A DNA stretch of 64,000 nt. It comes from Neoarius graeffei. Its lineage: Eukaryota; Chordata; Actinopteri; Siluriformes; Ariidae. This document shows, piece by piece, positions 43,186-54,686 of the stretch. A program made the position numbers and the translations under genes. The stretch's first letter is position 1; each line of letters opens with the position of its first letter. The stretch is from NCBI RefSeq assembly GCF_027579695.1, contig NC_083596.1:10919798-10983797 (forward strand). The letters are read 5' to 3'. The notes beneath the pieces were generated by a model. That model was given only the letters and a program-made list of their open reading frames with translations, was not told the origin of the DNA and ran no database searches.

Positions 43186-43260
43186 AGCTTGCCGTCCAAA
43201 ATGGTGGACACCGGGGCGTCACGTGACCCTGTGACGTCAGGTGAAATACCTCAATAGATG

Positions 43261-44187
43261 ATGGATGGATGGAGGGATGGATGGATATCACAAGCAGTCT
43301 TTGCCAGTTGATTAATATTCTTCCAAATATTGGAACTTGTTATATAAATGCTTGGTCGAAATAAATATGCATAAATTCATATACTTAATTAAAACCAGAC
43401 AAGCAATTTAGTCTTTTGATGTTGTTTAGGAATTAAAATGTTTATTTTAGTGTGTGAAAACACTCTTGAGAAAAAGGTTTTTATGGAATGGTTTGATGGA
43501 AAATCTTTTCTTTATTGTTGAATCAAGAAAATTCCATGCATTGTTATTACATTTTTTCGATATAAAATATAATATTAATCCAATAATCATGAACATATTA
43601 GGAAATATATTTGTAATATCGTTCTAATTATGGATAGGAATGAATATGTACAATTTCTTGAATGCAGGTCATCTAGAAACTGATATTTTTCATTCAGACT
43701 ATAGAAAGAATATGATTTTGTTTAAAAAAAACAGTGTGGTTTAATGCGCCTTCTTCAAAGTTGCGAAGTTGATATAATGTGATTGCGAGTGGACAAAAAA
43801 ACAGTGAAATAAACATTTAAAAAAATACATTTGGTTTTGTGTTTGTCTCACATACTGTTGATAGTCCTAGCAGTTAGAAGTTCTTTGTATGGTTTCTTTG
43901 TATGGACTCGACAAAATAACAACCCTCAACAACATAACTTTTAAGGTCATTCAAAAAAATAAAACATTGCTGGGGTTTTCTTGGATTAAGTAGTGATGTC
44001 ATGTGATCAAAACCACAATGAAGACGTGATGTCACCAAGATAGAGCCGACCAAAAGCAAGGCAAGGTGGTACATAAGACATTCGGATGACACAGAAGTGT
44101 CCATTTGAGTGTTGATAACCTGTAGCCTGTAAATGAAGGTATGAACTTAGTCACTTATGATGCTGTACACTTATAAGAGTCTGTGAA
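43261..44187. other. AT-rich intergenic, short GGAT run at 43260-43287
   Basis: No gene or element recognised. Confidence 0.45.
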
Positions 44188-44287
44188 CTCTCAGAAAATA
44201 AAGTACATTATTGTACCTTTAGGGGTACAATGGCTTGTCATTGGGGCAGTACCTTCTAAGGTACTTATTTGTACCCTTTGTATACTA

Positions 44288-44942
44288 CACTGTAAAAAAA
44301 AAATTAGTCAAGCCAACTTAAAAATGTAACGCAACCTGCTGCCAAAGGATTTTGAGTAAACTCAACTCCGGGCCAAATAGTTGTGCTGACTTGCTCTTTT
44401 AAGTCGACACAGATGAGTATTTTATGTTGACCTTACTTTATTTAGCAAGTTCAGTGCATTCAAATTGTGATGTTGAAATAAATTGAAATAATCATTCCAA
44501 TTAACTTGGAAAAGCAAGTTGGCACAAAAAACATTAAGTTATCCTAAATTATTCTTTTTAAAGGTTTTTTTTGGGCCTTTTCCACCTTTATTGGATAGGA
44601 CAGTGTAGAGACAGGGAGGGTTTGAGAAATGACCTTAGGTCAGAATCAATCCCAAGTCCCTGGATTTATGGTATGGCACCTTATCCACCTGAACCACGAT
44701 GCCCCGAAATGTTCTTTTAAGTTCACATAGAAGAGTATTTTATGTTGAGTTGACTTGACTTGCCTTTAGAAGTTCAGTCCAACAAATTGTTTAGTTGAAA
44801 TAAATTGAAATAATAATGCCAATTAACTTAGAAGAGCAAGTTGGCACATTATGGTTCTAAGTTGAGTTTACTCAAAATCCTTTGGCAGCAGGCTGCGTTA
44901 CATTTTTAAGTTGGCTTGACTATTTTTTTTTTTTTTACAATG
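44288..44942. mobile_element. MITE with 78-bp terminal inverted repeats
   Basis: CACTGTAAAA... AGTCAAGCCAACTTAAAAAT GTAACGC (44288-44366) pairs with its complement at 44864-44942. Inside, about 140 bp starting GGGCCTTTTCCACCTTTATT (about 44575-44706) looks like a separate short interspersed repeat ending ACCACGATGCCCCG. Confidence 0.8.
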
Positions 44943-44959
44943 ATTTACGATAGTGTGCA

Positions 44960-45303
44960 GGGTGGCACAGTGGTGTAGTGGTTAGCACTGTCGCCTCACA
45001 GCAAGAAGGTCCGGGTTCGAGCCCTGTGGCCGGCGAGGGCCTTTCTGTGTGGAGTTTGCATGCTGTCCGTGTGGGTTTCCTCCGGGTGCTCCGGTTTTCC
45101 TCAAAGACATGCAGGTTAGGTTAACTGGTGACTCTAAATTGACCGTAGGTGTGAATGGTTGTCTGTGTCTATGTGTCAGCCCAGTGATGACCTGGCGACT
45201 TGTCCAGGGTGTACCCCACCTTTCGCCTGTAGTCAGCTGGGATAGGCTCCAGCTTGCCTGCCACCCTGTAGAACAGGATAAAGCGGCTACAGATGATGAG
45301 ATT
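44960..45303 (+). mobile_element. tRNA-derived SINE
   Basis: Slightly shortened copy flanked by TAGTGTGCA at 44951-44959 and 45304-45312. Confidence 0.93.
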
Positions 45304-46163
45304 TAGTGTGCATTACATTTTTTAGTTAACACAAACCTCTCAACACTTAAGTTCTACTTCACTTTGCCTATTATTACACAAACAGAAACAAATACCGACA
45401 TACAAGGAGGGAATTCCCTGGCCTCTGTTGAGGAAAGCTTAGTCTATACTCCTATACAACGTCTCGTGTCAGTTTCCACGGACTTCTCACTCCACCCGAC
45501 CGTTGAAACTTTCGAACTTGTGAAGTGCGCATGCGCAGTGGCATTGGTTAAGGGGCATCAATCAGCACTTGAATATATAAGTTCACTTAACTTAATTTTC
45601 CAATTCCTATGCACTTGTGGCAAAGGAAAGGCGTCTCAACTATTTTTTTTTAGTTACTTGAACAATTAGAAGGGAAATTTGTTCATTCAACTTAGAATCC
45701 TTTTTTCACTGAACAATTTTGCAAGTTACATTTTTTACAGTGTACTTGGGAACATTTATGTACCTTTTTGGCCCTAAAAAGGTACGCAAAGGTACCTTGA
45801 AGTCTAATAATGAGCCCTAGAGGGTACATCAGTGTAGAGTGTACCTTGGGGGACAGAAATGGACTCCTACTGTACCCCTGTTTCTGACAGTGTGCCAGAA
45901 GTTCTTCGCCATGTGCCACAAATAATAAATCCCCTACACCATCATACTACCATCACTGACTTGCACCTTCACACCAAACTGGAAGCTCCATGGATGCAAG
46001 TTGTTTCTGCCAAAGGCTGATACAGTACTTCCACCAGCAGGATGAGCAGGAAACCTTTTTCCAGTTGTGAAATTTCAATTTGTGACGCTCATAAAGTTTG
46101 TATGGTTTATAACGATTCTGTTTGGTTTAACATTAAGAAATCCCAATATGTCCACTGTGACAT

Positions 46164-46547
46164 TAAAATCTCATCTCATCTCATTATCTCTAGCCGCTTT
46201 ATCCTGTCCTACAGGGTCGCAGGCAAGCTGGAGCCTATCCCAGCTGACTACGGGCGAAAGGCGGGGTACACCCTGGACAAGTCGCCAGGTCATCACAGGG
46301 CTGACACATAGACACAGACAACCATTCACACTCACATTCACACCTACGGTCAATTTAGAGTCACCAGTTAACCTAACCTGCATGTCTTTGGACTGTGGGG
46401 GAAACTGGAGCACCTGGAGGAAACCCGGGCAGACACGGGGAGAACATGCAAACTCCACACAGAAAGGCCCTCGCCGGCCACGGGGCTCGAACCCGGACCT
46501 TCTTGCTGTGAGGCGACAGCGCTTACCACTACACCACTGTGCCACCC
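46164..46547 (-). mobile_element. tRNA-derived SINE
   Basis: Full-length copy, with GTGACAT at 46157-46163 and 46548-46554. Confidence 0.92.
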
Positions 46548-46737
46548 GTGACATGGTGTGTAAATCTTAAATACAGATTGAATTAGCAGAAGGATGGCAC
46601 TGTGGTACATAACATTCTGTACTCTAATGTTACTGCCCATCTGTTTCCTTGCACACATCACTCCATTCTCCTTTGATGCTTCTGATCCACAAGCTATTTC
46701 ACATCTATCCATGTGAATGGCAATCTCTGGCAGCTTT

Positions 46738-47561
46738 TTGCGTTTCGCATCATTTTTGGTCCGAGGGGAACCATCAGGTCCTTCTAGGCCTTCAGAGAAG
46801 CCCAAATATATCAGCATTTCAAATGTTATATTTATTTTCTTTCATTCTTTAATTGCTTTCATTCTTTCATAATATCATTATCATTATTCTGTTCTAATTC
46901 TAATTTGGCCTTGATTTCTATCAAATTTGCTTCAGAAATGAAAGGGTTACTGTCCTGAAAACATTCAAATCGAGTTATCCAGTGAGATATTTTTGTTTGT
47001 TGTCTCTAGGCTGAGAAGAGTTTAGAGCTGCTCACTCAGTGGTTAGGACTTCATTGCTGGGACAGAAGGCCTTGGCAGTGTATGTTTATGTAGGAAGTGA
47101 CAGATGAATTAACCAATCAGATCTTGAGTTATAGTGGGAAGGACCAAAAATGTATCGCCTTCATCCTCTCAAAGGCCAACACGAGCTTAACCGCAAGTCA
47201 GTGCCGCCAGCACAACAGTGAAGTCAGCTTCCAGCCGGTGTAGCATTCATCAGTAGTGTCAGCGAATGCTAATAAAGTGGTCAAGCCAGTGTTATCGAGA
47301 GCAAGTAGCACAGGCTAACGACCAAGAAACTAAGCTTTCTGTCTCCAGACTCTTCTTCCACGCTGCACGCTCGCTACAGGATTTTTCACTCAGACTTAAG
47401 TATTCATTGTCCGATGTAATTTATTGAGTTACTTTTAAAATCAAGGTCAACAACTACAGACTACGGAGCAACTTAACACCCTGCCGCTAATCTCTTGCAA
47501 AATCCTTTGACCTGTTGCTTTATTGGTGTCTGGCTAAGTTTTGGTGTCTGGCTAAGTCAAC
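46738..47561 (-). repeat. Unknown 0.8-kb repeat, inverted partner of 30465-31250
   Basis: Reverse complement of 30465-31250 with scattered differences and an approximately 20-bp internal tandem duplication of TGTCTGGCTAAGTTTTGG near its right end. Confidence 0.65.
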
Positions 47562-47649
47562 GATTTTGTGTGAAATGCACAAAATTTGTCAGATGATGGA
47601 ACTGGTATGGTATATCTGGTGCCAAGTTAACTTATGCTACAAACTCTCC

Positions 47650-47991
47650 ATTCCATCCATTACCTGTAACCACTTATCCTGTGCAGGGTTGCAGGCAAGC
47701 TGGAGCCTATCCCAGCTGAGTGAGAGGTGGGGTACACCCTGGACAAGTCACCACAGGGCTGACACATAGAGACAAACAACCATTCACACTCACACCTACG
47801 GTCAATTTAGAGCCACCAATTATCCTCACCTGCATGTCTTTGGACTGTGGGGGAAACCAGAGCACCCGGAGGAAACCCACACAGACATGGGGAAAACATG
47901 CAACCTCCACACAGAAAGGCCCCTGTCGGTCACTGGGCTCGAACCCAGAACCTTCTTGCTGTGAGGCGACAGCGCTAACCACTACACCACC
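47650..47991 (-). mobile_element. Old, diverged tRNA-derived SINE
   Basis: GTTGCAGGCAAGCTGGAGCC through CTGCATGTCTTTGGACTGTG to GCTAACCACTACACCACC; several indels and no clear duplication. Confidence 0.87.
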
Positions 47992-48772
47992 TGGTAAAAA
48001 GCTCTATATATCACATATTGGAATGTATAGTTTGTATGAAAGTTGAGGGTGTAGCTAATAAACTGGCATAAACCTTACCTACAGATTCTGCAGGTAAATC
48101 ATGGAGAACTAATACACTGAACTTAAAACATTAAGATTACAATACATACAACTTGGATAAAAATTGTAAATGGACAAAGAAAACTAATGCCGGAATCCCA
48201 TCTCTATACCTTCACGTTAAATCTTTCTTCTTCTCATGGGAACACCCGCTTTCTTGCACTACCTATGAGCTTCAGTGCTTGCAAACGACTTCCTCCTCAT
48301 CACTCTCATGTTGGTTTCCCCAAGTAACATGACTTCTGGCTTCTCAAAAGTGCTTTGGGAGATCACCTTCACAATTTATCAAGAAGGAACTGATAGGAAG
48401 CAAAGGTTCTACTTTTGTCCAACTCCCCTGACAGCTTGTGGGGAAAGTTAGTTCTGCGCTCCGTGCCCATTCCCAATCATCTTGGAATTCCCCAAGGAGA
48501 AACTTACATATTGGTTTCTTTGTATCCTCTCATTGGCTAGACTGGGAAATGATCCATCAAGTCCTTTTAGCAAATGGTTAGTTAAGGCACACAAAATTGT
48601 TGACATGGATTAAGGAAAACGAGTGCGGACAGGCAGACATGACTAAAATGTTGCAGAAAGAAATGTTACATTACAACCAAGTATTACAACCGAGACGATC
48701 CAAATGCTGCTTATAGAAAAAGCAAGCAGCTATGCAAGCAAAGGTTAGGCATGAAAGTAATTTATACTGTGG
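47992..48772. other. Intergenic, nothing recognised
   Basis: No supported gene or element. A segment near 48440-48560 (GTTCTGCGCTCCGTGCCCAT) has a diverged relative at 50790-50890, possibly an old repeat. Confidence 0.4.
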
Positions 48773-48844
48773 TACTATTGAATTCTCAATTCTGACTGGT
48801 TAGAAAGTTTTTCTAGAACAGCAGCTCCGGTTGTAATTCAAATT

Positions 48845-49022
48845 ACATTACAAGCATTCAGCAGGCGCTCTTATCCAACATACCCAGAGTAGCCTGGGGA
48901 GCAGTTGGGGGTTTGGTGCCTTGCTCAAGGGCATTTTAGCCAGTTCTGCTGGTCCAGGGAATTGAACCAGCAACCTTTTGGTCCCAAAGCTGCTTCGCTA
49001 ACCTTTAGACCATGGCTTCCCC
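48845..49022. repeat. Ancient interspersed repeat (second clear copy)
   Basis: GGTGCCTTGCTCAAGGGCAT, AACCAGCAACCTTTTGGTCC and GACCATGGCTTCCCCC match 29615-29805. Confidence 0.6.
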
Positions 49023-49048
49023 CAAATCAACATGTTCATTGTTTCTAT

Positions 49049-50074
49049 TAGTGTTGTAGTCAAGACCACCTAAATCGAGAACAAGTCATGACCGAGACCA
49101 AAGTGTATCGAGACCAAGACAAGACCAAGACTTTGAGGGGTTGAGATCAAGTCAAGACCAAAAACAAGGCAGGGCAAGACCAAGTTAAGACCAGGACCAG
49201 ACCAGTGTGTGTGAACAGGAGTGGGAGAGGGGTGACAGCCGTTAACAGTAACGAAATTTTCAAATTAGCAATGAGTCACATTATTGGTTATATTTGAAGC
49301 AGGAAATTTTACATCCAGTCACAGTAACGATGTTCACAAATAAATCAGACAATGCATAGGCAATTTTGTGAAATCCCCACAGTTGTGGTCTTGACCGATC
49401 TTGAAATAAAATCCAGAGTCTTCTATTGCCCCTTTTCCACCAAAGCAGTTCCAGGGCTGGTTCGGGGCCAGTGCTTAGTTTGGAACCGGGTTTTCTGTTT
49501 CCACTGACAAAGAACTGGCTCTGGGGCCAGAAAAAATGGTTCCAGGCTAGCACCAACTCTCTGCTGGGCCAGAGGAAAGAACCGCTTACGTCAGCGGGGG
49601 GGCGGAGTTGTTAAGACCAACAACAATAACAAGACCGCGAAAGAGCGCCATTTTTAAGCGACGAGAAGCAGCAGCTGTACAAACGCGAAGTCAGCCATTA
49701 TTGTTATTGTTGTTGTTGCTGCTGCTGCTGCTTCTTCTGTGTTGTTTTTGCTTCGATATTCGCGCCAAGGTTTATGCAAACGTAGCGACATAACTGACGT
49801 ATACAGCGACGTAATGACGTATACAACGACGTAACTGACGTATACAGCGACGTAATGACGTGGCTTCCCTTAGCTATGGAAAAGCAAACTGGTTCTCAGC
49901 TGGCTCGCAAGTTGAACGAGTTGTGAACCAGAACCAGCCCTGGAACTGATTTGGTGGAAAAGGGGTATGTGTCTGAGACCGAGACAAGACCGAGTAAAAA
50001 TGTGGTCGATTCCGGGACAAGACCAAGACCTTCAAAAAGTGGTCTTGAGACCGGTCTCGAGTACTACAACACTA
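49049..50074. mobile_element. hAT-like element (TAGTGTTGTAGT ends), holding a Harbinger-like MITE
   Basis: Ends TAGTGTTGTAGTCAAGACC and complement-like GGTCTCGAGTACTACAACACTA are inverted repeats. The 8-bp flanks GTTTCTAT (left) and GTTTCTCA (right) agree at six positions, compatible with an aged hAT duplication. The interior is rich in AAGACC/GGTCTT repeats, as is typical of such fish elements. No coding remnant. Confidence 0.65.
49428..49965. mobile_element. Harbinger-like MITE (GCCCCTTTTCCACC ends)
   Basis: GCCCCTTTTCCACCAAAGCA ... and complement ... TTGGTGGAAAAGGGG bracket 538 bp, with internal inverted motifs CAGTTCCAGGGCTGGTTC and GAACCAGCCCTGGAACTG. A TAT may be duplicated at both edges. 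A 33-bp tandem repeat (GACGTATACAGCGACGTAAT) lies at 49793-49860. Confidence 0.7.
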
Positions 50075-50082
50075 GTTTCTCA

Positions 50083-51322
50083 AGGTGACTCAAGGTGGAT
50101 GGTCCACATACAGTAATTGCATAATACTAAATGGATTTTAAGGTATTTAGTAAAGAAAAATATAGAATCAATGTATATTTAAGATTTATGGAAGAAGTCT
50201 CCCGTGTGTTTTGTAATGGTCAGAGGTAAAGCTGTTCCTTTATGTTTTCCACGATGGGAAAATCCAAGTACAGAGGAGATGTGTTTGCAGTGTCTCAAGT
50301 GTCTCAGTAGCAAGCTGTATATTTTTTGTCGTACAAACTTCTCTTTATAGCTGCAATAATGAAACATAACTATTTTTCTAACTGTTCTTTAATTAATAAA
50401 AAATCATTCTTGGCAATACTGTATCTTGCTGTAATATAATGACTTACAGCACATTCAGAAAGACATTTTGTTTCCCCCAGAATTTATATCCTAATGTAGA
50501 TTATTTGACCATTTTTGTGACTGGAAAACACCCTGGATGTCCATCTGGATGTCCATTTTGTTTGAAGTGTTTGCAAACGTCTAAACTCGACTATCTCAAC
50601 ATCTCAACAGCACATAACCTTCCCATTTTGTTGCAATTTATGAAAACATTAAATCCTTCGGCCACTGATTTTGTTTTGCAGTTCACACAAACACACACAC
50701 AGTTACTCAAACAGCACACACACAGCAATTAATAATACACCCTACGTCTGACGACACAAAGAATCAATTGATATGTTGGGTGGAAAGGAAGTTCTGTGCT
50801 CTGTGTCTGTTCCCAATCATCTCTCCATCCTCCAGGGAGAACCTTTCAGAGTGGTTTCTTATTTCTGCGAAGTGATCCATCAAGTCCTTTAAGCAAATGC
50901 TAATATTACGTCTGACTTGTTTAGTAATATTAATTAGTCTCTTATATAACCTAGATCTGCTGTTAAGCCAGACGGAAAACAACTAAACACTGTATGCTAG
51001 TGATTCCAGATTACTGATTATACAAAGGCTTGTTGTTTTCCTGTGAATGGTCATTACACACCTCAATCACTATTTAATAAACAGCGATGGCATGTCTGGC
51101 ATTTTGTAATGCTTCATAAAGAGACACTCTAATCCAAATAAAAAATGTACCCATTGATACGTGTTGTAAAAAGTAAAAACTAGCCAACTCCTGGTCTTGC
51201 TACAGCAATGGTAGTAAGCAAACATAGTTTATAAAGCAGCTGGGACTCACAGTCGTATTTTGTCTTCCATTTTGTATTATTGTTGTTTTGTCTGAACTCC
51301 TAAAAGAATGTTCCAGCTACAA
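50083..51322. other. Intergenic, nothing recognised
   Basis: No supported gene; short CA-rich stretch near 50685-50725. Confidence 0.45.
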
Positions 51323-51334
51323 AAATGTAATTAT

Positions 51335-51707
51335 CTCATCTCATTATCTCAAGCCGCTTTATCCTTCTACAGGGTCGCAGGCAAGCTGGAGCCTATCCCA
51401 GCTGACTACGGGCGAAAGGCGGGGTACACCCTGGACAAGTCGCCAGGTCATCACAGGGCTGACACATAGACACAGACAACCATTCACACTCACATTCACA
51501 CCTACGGTCAATTTAGAGTCACCAGTTAACCTAACCTGCATGTCTTTGGACTGTGGGGGAAACCGGAGCACCCGGAGGAAACCCACGCGGACACGGGGAG
51601 AACATGCAAACTCCACACAGAAAGGCCCTCGCCGGCCCTGGGGCTCGAACCCAGGACCTTCCCGCTGTGAGGCAACAGCGCTAACCACTACACCACCGTG
51701 CCGCCCC
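51335..51707 (-). mobile_element. tRNA-derived SINE
   Basis: Full-length copy flanked by AAATGTAATTAT at 51323-51334 and 51708-51719. Confidence 0.95.
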
Positions 51708-52099
51708 AAATGTAATTATATATATATATATATATATATATCTGTCATGTGTACTCTGTCTGAGGCCACTGACGCATACATTAAAGACTTTTTTATTTTT
51801 TTTTATGTTTTAGTAAGTTTTAAGAGAAAGGATGTAATATTCTGGATCATATCTGGAGGTTTATTTTTATTTATTTATTTTTTTGACAATACTGTGATCA
51901 GAGAGTACCCAATATGGACTTCATCATATATGGGTCATAGATTGAAATATTAACATACCATATTAAATACCATATTAACATGCCATTGTTGTGTGTTATG
52001 CCTGATGTAAAGACTCTCGTCTCTGCGAGCCTACCACACAGATTTAATACTTGTCATTTTTAGGGCATACCTAATAATGTGTTTTCTTTCTCTCTCCCC

Positions 52100-52545
52100 C
52101 CCCCCAATCTGTCCCTCTGAGTTACATGTTGATCCTGGGGTTGAGGTGCTGGCCTCTTCTGCCCCTCGGACCTGCTTGATCCATCCTGGTGCCCTGTGTC
52201 TGGTCGGAGTTTTATCGCACCGCTCCTGTGAAGGACGGCCCCATGAGGACAGTTGAGGGTTATACCTGTTAAAACTGTTAATATTATAGTCAGGCTGTCT
52301 GTTGTTGCCCAAATGAGGATGGGTTCCCTTTTGAGTCTGGTTCCTCTCGAGGTTTCTTCCTCATGTCGTCTGAGTGAGTTTTTCCTTGCCGCCGTCGCCA
52401 CAGGCTTGCTCATTGGGGATAGATTAGGGATAAAATTAGCTCATGTTTTAAGTCATTCAAATTCTGTAAAGCTGCTTTGCGGCAATGTTTATTGTTAAAA
52501 GCGCTATACAAATAAACTTGATTTGATTTGATTTGATTTGAAATA
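52100..52545 (+). mobile_element. LINE/SINE-type 3' end with TTGAT tail (second copy)
   Basis: Same order of motifs as 5740-6301 (GAGTCTGGTTCCTCTCGAGG; GCTTGCTCATTGGGGATAGA; GCGCTATACAAATAAACTTG) and a tail of four TTGAT units. It is closer to the presumed consensus than the first copy. Confidence 0.72.
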
Positions 52546-52713
52546 TCCAGGCAAAACTGTCTCAGGATTCTGGGGTATTTTGTACGGTGCTAGCTGGGAA
52601 CAGAATTTCTGTATTTGTACTCACATTGTCTGAACAGAACCTCTAAGGGTTCATTTACAGGGTTCATTGCTTATGTAGACCCATAATGGTATACATCATG
52701 ACTAGTACAATAG

Positions 52714-52715
<2 letters not shown>

Positions 52716-52782
<67 letters not shown>
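52716..52782. repeat. (TA)n microsatellite
   Basis: About 33 TA units. Confidence 0.97.
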
Positions 52783-52785
<3 letters not shown>

Positions 52786-52850
52786 TTATTAATTCAAAAT
52801 GTGATAAAATTGTATTTACAGCACTGAATTTCATCTTAGTTCCATTGTTC

Positions 52851-53757
52851 AGATTAGATTAGATTAGATTAGATTAGATTAGATAAAACTTTATTGATCC
52901 CTTTGGGAGGGTTCCCTCAGGGAAATTAAGATTCCAGCAGCATAATTACAGATAAACAGAGAAAAGAAATAGAGAAAAACTTATAGATAAATTAAAATAA
53001 AGTATTTATATATACAAATATAAAATAATAAGATATGGGGAAGAGAGGGAGGGGGGAAAGGGGGGAGAGGTGGGGTTAGGGTAAGTGTGTGTGGGGGGGA
53101 AGCAGGAAAGATATTGCACTTTATATTGTACATTGTCTGGTATTGCTTATTGTTAGGCTAGGCTACTGCTCCTTCCCGTCCTCTGTCCTCCTGTTCCCCC
53201 ACCCCCACCCCAGAGAGGAGTTGTACAGTCTGATGGCGTGAGGGACAAAGGAGTTTTTGAGTCTGTTAGTCCTGCACTTGGGAAGGAGCATTTGGTCACT
53301 GAACAGGCTCCTCTGGTTGCTGATGACGGTGTGCAGAGGGTGACTGGCATCGTCCATGATGTTCAGTAGTTTGTCCATAGACCTCTTCTCTGCCACCGTC
53401 ACCAGAGAGTCCAGCTTCATGCCAACCACAGAGCCGGCCCGCCTGATCAGTTTGTCCAGCCTGGATGTGTCCTTCTTGGATGTACTCCCCCCCAGCACAC
53501 CACGGTGTAAAACAGGACACTGGCGACCACAGACTGATAGAACATCCACAGGAGTTTCCTGCAGATGTTAAAGGACCGCATATAGCCTGCTCTGTCCCTT
53601 CCTTCCTGTATAAGTGAATGATGTTGCAAGTCCAGTCCAGCCACAGCCCGAGGTACTTGTAGGAATCCACAGCCTCCACCTCGACTCCCTCGATCAGAAC
53701 TGGTCGTGACCTTTGTTCAGCGATGTTAATTTGCAATGATAGTCCCAAAGACAGTTC
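52851..53757 (-). mobile_element. 5'-truncated L2-like LINE with AATCT tail
   Basis: The plus strand begins with seven AGATT units, i.e. an AATCT-type 3' tail on the minus strand, followed by the 3' UTR (CTTTATTGATCCCTTTGGGA complement). From about 53170 to 53750 the minus strand encodes in three frames the C-terminal region of an L2/CR1-type RT: SYKYLGLWLDW, SFNICRKLLWMFYQSVVASV, RLDKLIRRAGSVVGMKLDSL and SFVPHAIRLYNSS. Frameshifts split it. The element stops near 53757, a typical 5' truncation. Confidence 0.82.
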
Positions 53758-53965
53758 TTTTCCTCTAAAAAGTAAAGACGAATATTACACTTGCTGGATA
53801 GGGTGTCGATGTATCCTTTATTGCAGTGTCTGCAGCATTCTCTCTACATCTTTACTGGGAAATGTGCAATCATGTGCTTGTGTGCATCCACTGGGTTGTG
53901 TATAGATGTACAGTGTACAGATGACCTCTTGGCTGGGACCCCATTTGGTTGAGTCCTAGCAAATG

Positions 53966-53967
<2 letters not shown>

Positions 53968-54043
<76 letters not shown>

Positions 54044-54048
54044 GTGTA
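53968..54048. repeat. (TG)n microsatellite
   Basis: About 40 TG units with one TT interruption. Confidence 0.97.
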
Positions 54049-54514
54049 CAGTATCCTATTTTTTTCATACAAACTTTGTTATAGATTTCTATTTTATAAC
54101 TTCTACATTATCAAGTCAACAACACAAAAACATTTTAGAGTTCCAAACGTTCGTTCATTTTCCAGCACAAAATTAAATGTTACAGAAAAAAAAGTTTGTA
54201 TCTGAGCAGCATATTCCAAAGTGTCCAGAAGAACTGGGGCTGGTTCTGTAAGATGCTCAGTAAAACCTACAGCTCACTTCCTTATCAAACTGCACTCACT
54301 GGACCTCAGACTACAATTTTTTTTTTAAGCAAAGGGTCGTCTTACACCAAATACTGACTTTGTTTTATTTATTATGACTTACTGCTGTTTATAGTATGCT
54401 GAAACATTTCATTTCATTATTTTTTAAAGCCATTTTTGGTCTACATATAATAAATTAATCATAACAGCCCCATAAGAGAGAGATTAGGGGGAAAAAGGAG
54501 ATATATTTATTATC

Positions 54515-54548
<34 letters not shown>
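54515..54548. repeat. (ATA)n microsatellite
   Basis: Eleven ATA units upstream of the spag8 promoter. Confidence 0.95.
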
Positions 54549-54550
<2 letters not shown>

Positions 54551-54630
54551 TGTTATTATTTTTCGAAGGAAAACATCATTTGTTGACAAAAATGTGATCT
54601 GTATTTAATGGATATGAGCTGAAACGCCAA

Positions 54631-54638
54631 TGACGTCA
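54631..54638 (+). promoter_or_regulatory. CRE in the spag8 promoter
   Basis: Perfect palindromic TGACGTCA about 190 bp upstream of the spag8 start codon. CREB/CREM-family factors bind this and drive many spermatid genes. Binding here is inferred. Confidence 0.6.
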
Positions 54639-54655
54639 CGTCCGTTTTGTTTGCG

Positions 54656-54669
54656 ATTACCATAGCAAC
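54656..54669 (+). promoter_or_regulatory. X-box (RFX-type) in the spag8 promoter
   Basis: ATTACCATAGCAAC consists of two half sites, ATTACC and AGCAAC, separated by AT. This is close to the RFX consensus (GTNRCC-N-RGYAAC) found in promoters of ciliary genes. It lies between the CRE and an ETS site. Confidence 0.65.
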
Positions 54670-54678
54670 CGTAAAGTT

Positions 54679-54686
54679 ACTTCCGG
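54679..54686 (+). promoter_or_regulatory. ETS/GABPA-type site in the spag8 promoter
   Basis: ACTTCCGG is the classic ETS-family core found near start sites of TATA-less promoters; no TATA box is seen between it and the ATG. Confidence 0.55.

Larger units (their letters stand above)
42050..43260 (+). mobile_element. Element B: inverted-repeat DNA element with a YqaJ-like exon and a central palindrome
   Basis: Ends CATCTATTGAGGTATTTCAC at 42050 and complement ending 43260, with further matched motifs (CACGTGAC; CCATTTTGGACGGCA) over about 70 bp. It abuts or overlaps the right end of element A by a few bases. It holds one coding exon and a long palindrome around a minisatellite. No transposase was recognised. 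Confidence 0.65.
44188..45893. mobile_element. Nested MITE cluster (GTACC-type outer element)
   Basis: GTACCTTTAGGGGTACAATG at the left (about 44215) and GGTACATCAGTGTAGAGTGT ... GTACCCCTGTTTCTGACAGTG at the right (to 45893) look like halves of one outer element. At least one further MITE and a SINE are inserted between them. Only the inner borders are firm. Confidence 0.45.

Noticed and set aside
53844-54205. Cys/Val and Thr/His repeat frames
   Set aside because: Translations of the TG microsatellite.
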